In this document: piece after piece, positions 38,272 through 38,655 of the stretch | How positions within the stretch are numbered: the first letter of the stretch is position 1 | Layout of the letters: every line of letters begins with the position of its first letter | Origin: a virus | Length of the DNA stretch: 38,655 nucleotides | Strand: one strand, 5' to 3' | Virus record (IMG/VR): IMGVR_UViG_3300045258_000159 | Location: 1-38,655 of that record | Position numbers and translations under genes: made by a program | The notes under the pieces: generated by a model | What the model saw: only the letters and a program-made list of their open reading frames with translations | Databases searched by the model: none | Told to the model about the DNA's origin: nothing

Positions 38272-38655
38272 CAGGGGATCCCGAGCAGCCAGACGTCGTA
38301 GATCATCTGGGCGCCGGTGAAGTTCGATAGGTAGAGCGAGGTAAACTGCGCCTGATAGGGCGCGTTCGTCAGCGAATCCGTGAGCGGGATCATCTTCCAC
38401 CGATCCAGCAGGCTAGTGAGCCGAACCGTCTTAACAGAACGCGCGCCCGTGCCGAGCGGGAACCACCAGCCGAGCGCGGTCGAGTCCGCCGTCGCCGACG
38501 AGTTCGCGCGCACGGCCAGCTCGAGGTAGCCCCCAGCCGAGAACGAGGCCGCCTTGATCCGGACCAGCGCGAACATCTGTCGGTAGGCGCTCGACTGGAA
38601 CGGGATCGCCGACGAGTCGTTCGCGGCCGAGGCCAGCGTGACGTTCGAGCGGTGG
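38268..38655 (-). CDS. Secreted tail-region protein, C-terminal part (continues from base 1)
   Basis: This open frame enters from base 38655 and ends with a TGA at 38268-38270. The same protein starts at base 230 across the junction. The visible residues include SNVTLASAANDSSAIPFQ, then FALVRIKAASFSAGGYLELA and SLYLSNFTGAQMIYDVWLLG, a beta-rich pattern like the capsid-adjacent secreted protein. The stop overlaps the start of the next gene by four bases. Function is unknown; see the N-terminal part at bases 1-230. Confidence 0.75.
   Translation of the reverse strand, partial: HRSNVTLASAANDSSAIPFQSSAYRQMFALVRIKAASFSAGGYLELAVRANSSATADSTALGWWFPLGTGARSVKTVRLTSLLDRWKMIPLTDSLTNAPYQAQFTSLYLSNFTGAQMIYDVWLLGIPW

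Overview
The window looks like one complete, circularly closed genome of a temperate, HK97-type tailed phage with a long non-contractile (siphovirus-like) tail and high-GC DNA. Two observations support closure. A minus-strand reading frame that opens at base 230 runs off base 1 and continues in the same frame from base 38655. The first six bases also repeat the last six. The putative attP is a single intact copy, so the sequence probably represents the circular or packaged form and not a prophage cut at its att sites. The host cannot be named. A GH108-type lysozyme, a candidate lipoprotein and several Sec signal peptides fit a high-GC Gram-negative bacterium, probably one carrying a tRNA-Arg(CCT) with the matching 3' half.

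Layout. A late unit on the minus strand starts near 20.0 kb and runs down through small genes, terminase (18.8-17.0 kb), a portal-MuF fusion, prohead protease, major capsid protein, head-tail connectors, tail tube, tail chaperone, tape measure (7.9-5.6 kb) and tail-tip proteins. It crosses the arbitrary 1/38655 junction and continues through a large secreted protein, lysis genes and small accessory genes to 32.06 kb. A divergent control region lies around 20.8-20.9 kb, between a minus-strand winged-helix gene and a plus-strand Xre-type regulator. The plus-strand early unit (21.3-30.9 kb) holds a YqaJ-type exonuclease with a probable annealing partner, a DUF1064-like nuclease, many tiny translationally coupled genes, a proteasome/HslV-like peptidase, excisionase-like HTH proteins and a tyrosine integrase. 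A candidate attP follows the integrase, then three small genes that converge on the late unit near 32.0 kb.

Most unusual points. (1) Several genes inside the late structural and lysis region encode Sec signal peptides, including the gene just after the major capsid gene, a 687-residue protein with spaced motifs reminiscent of polysaccharide deacetylases, and a membrane protein with an internal signal-like segment before a possible beta-rich domain. (2) A phage Ntn-hydrolase keeps the Thr1/Asp17/Lys33 spacing of HslV with no unfoldase gene in the window. (3) Two abutting 25-bp palindromic repeats sit at the end of the winged-helix gene. (4) Sixteen 12-bp repeats lie inside an Ala-rich gene. 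(5) A 45-base tRNA 3'-half defines the likely attachment site.

All functional calls come from reading the sequence and recalled family motifs; no database search was run.
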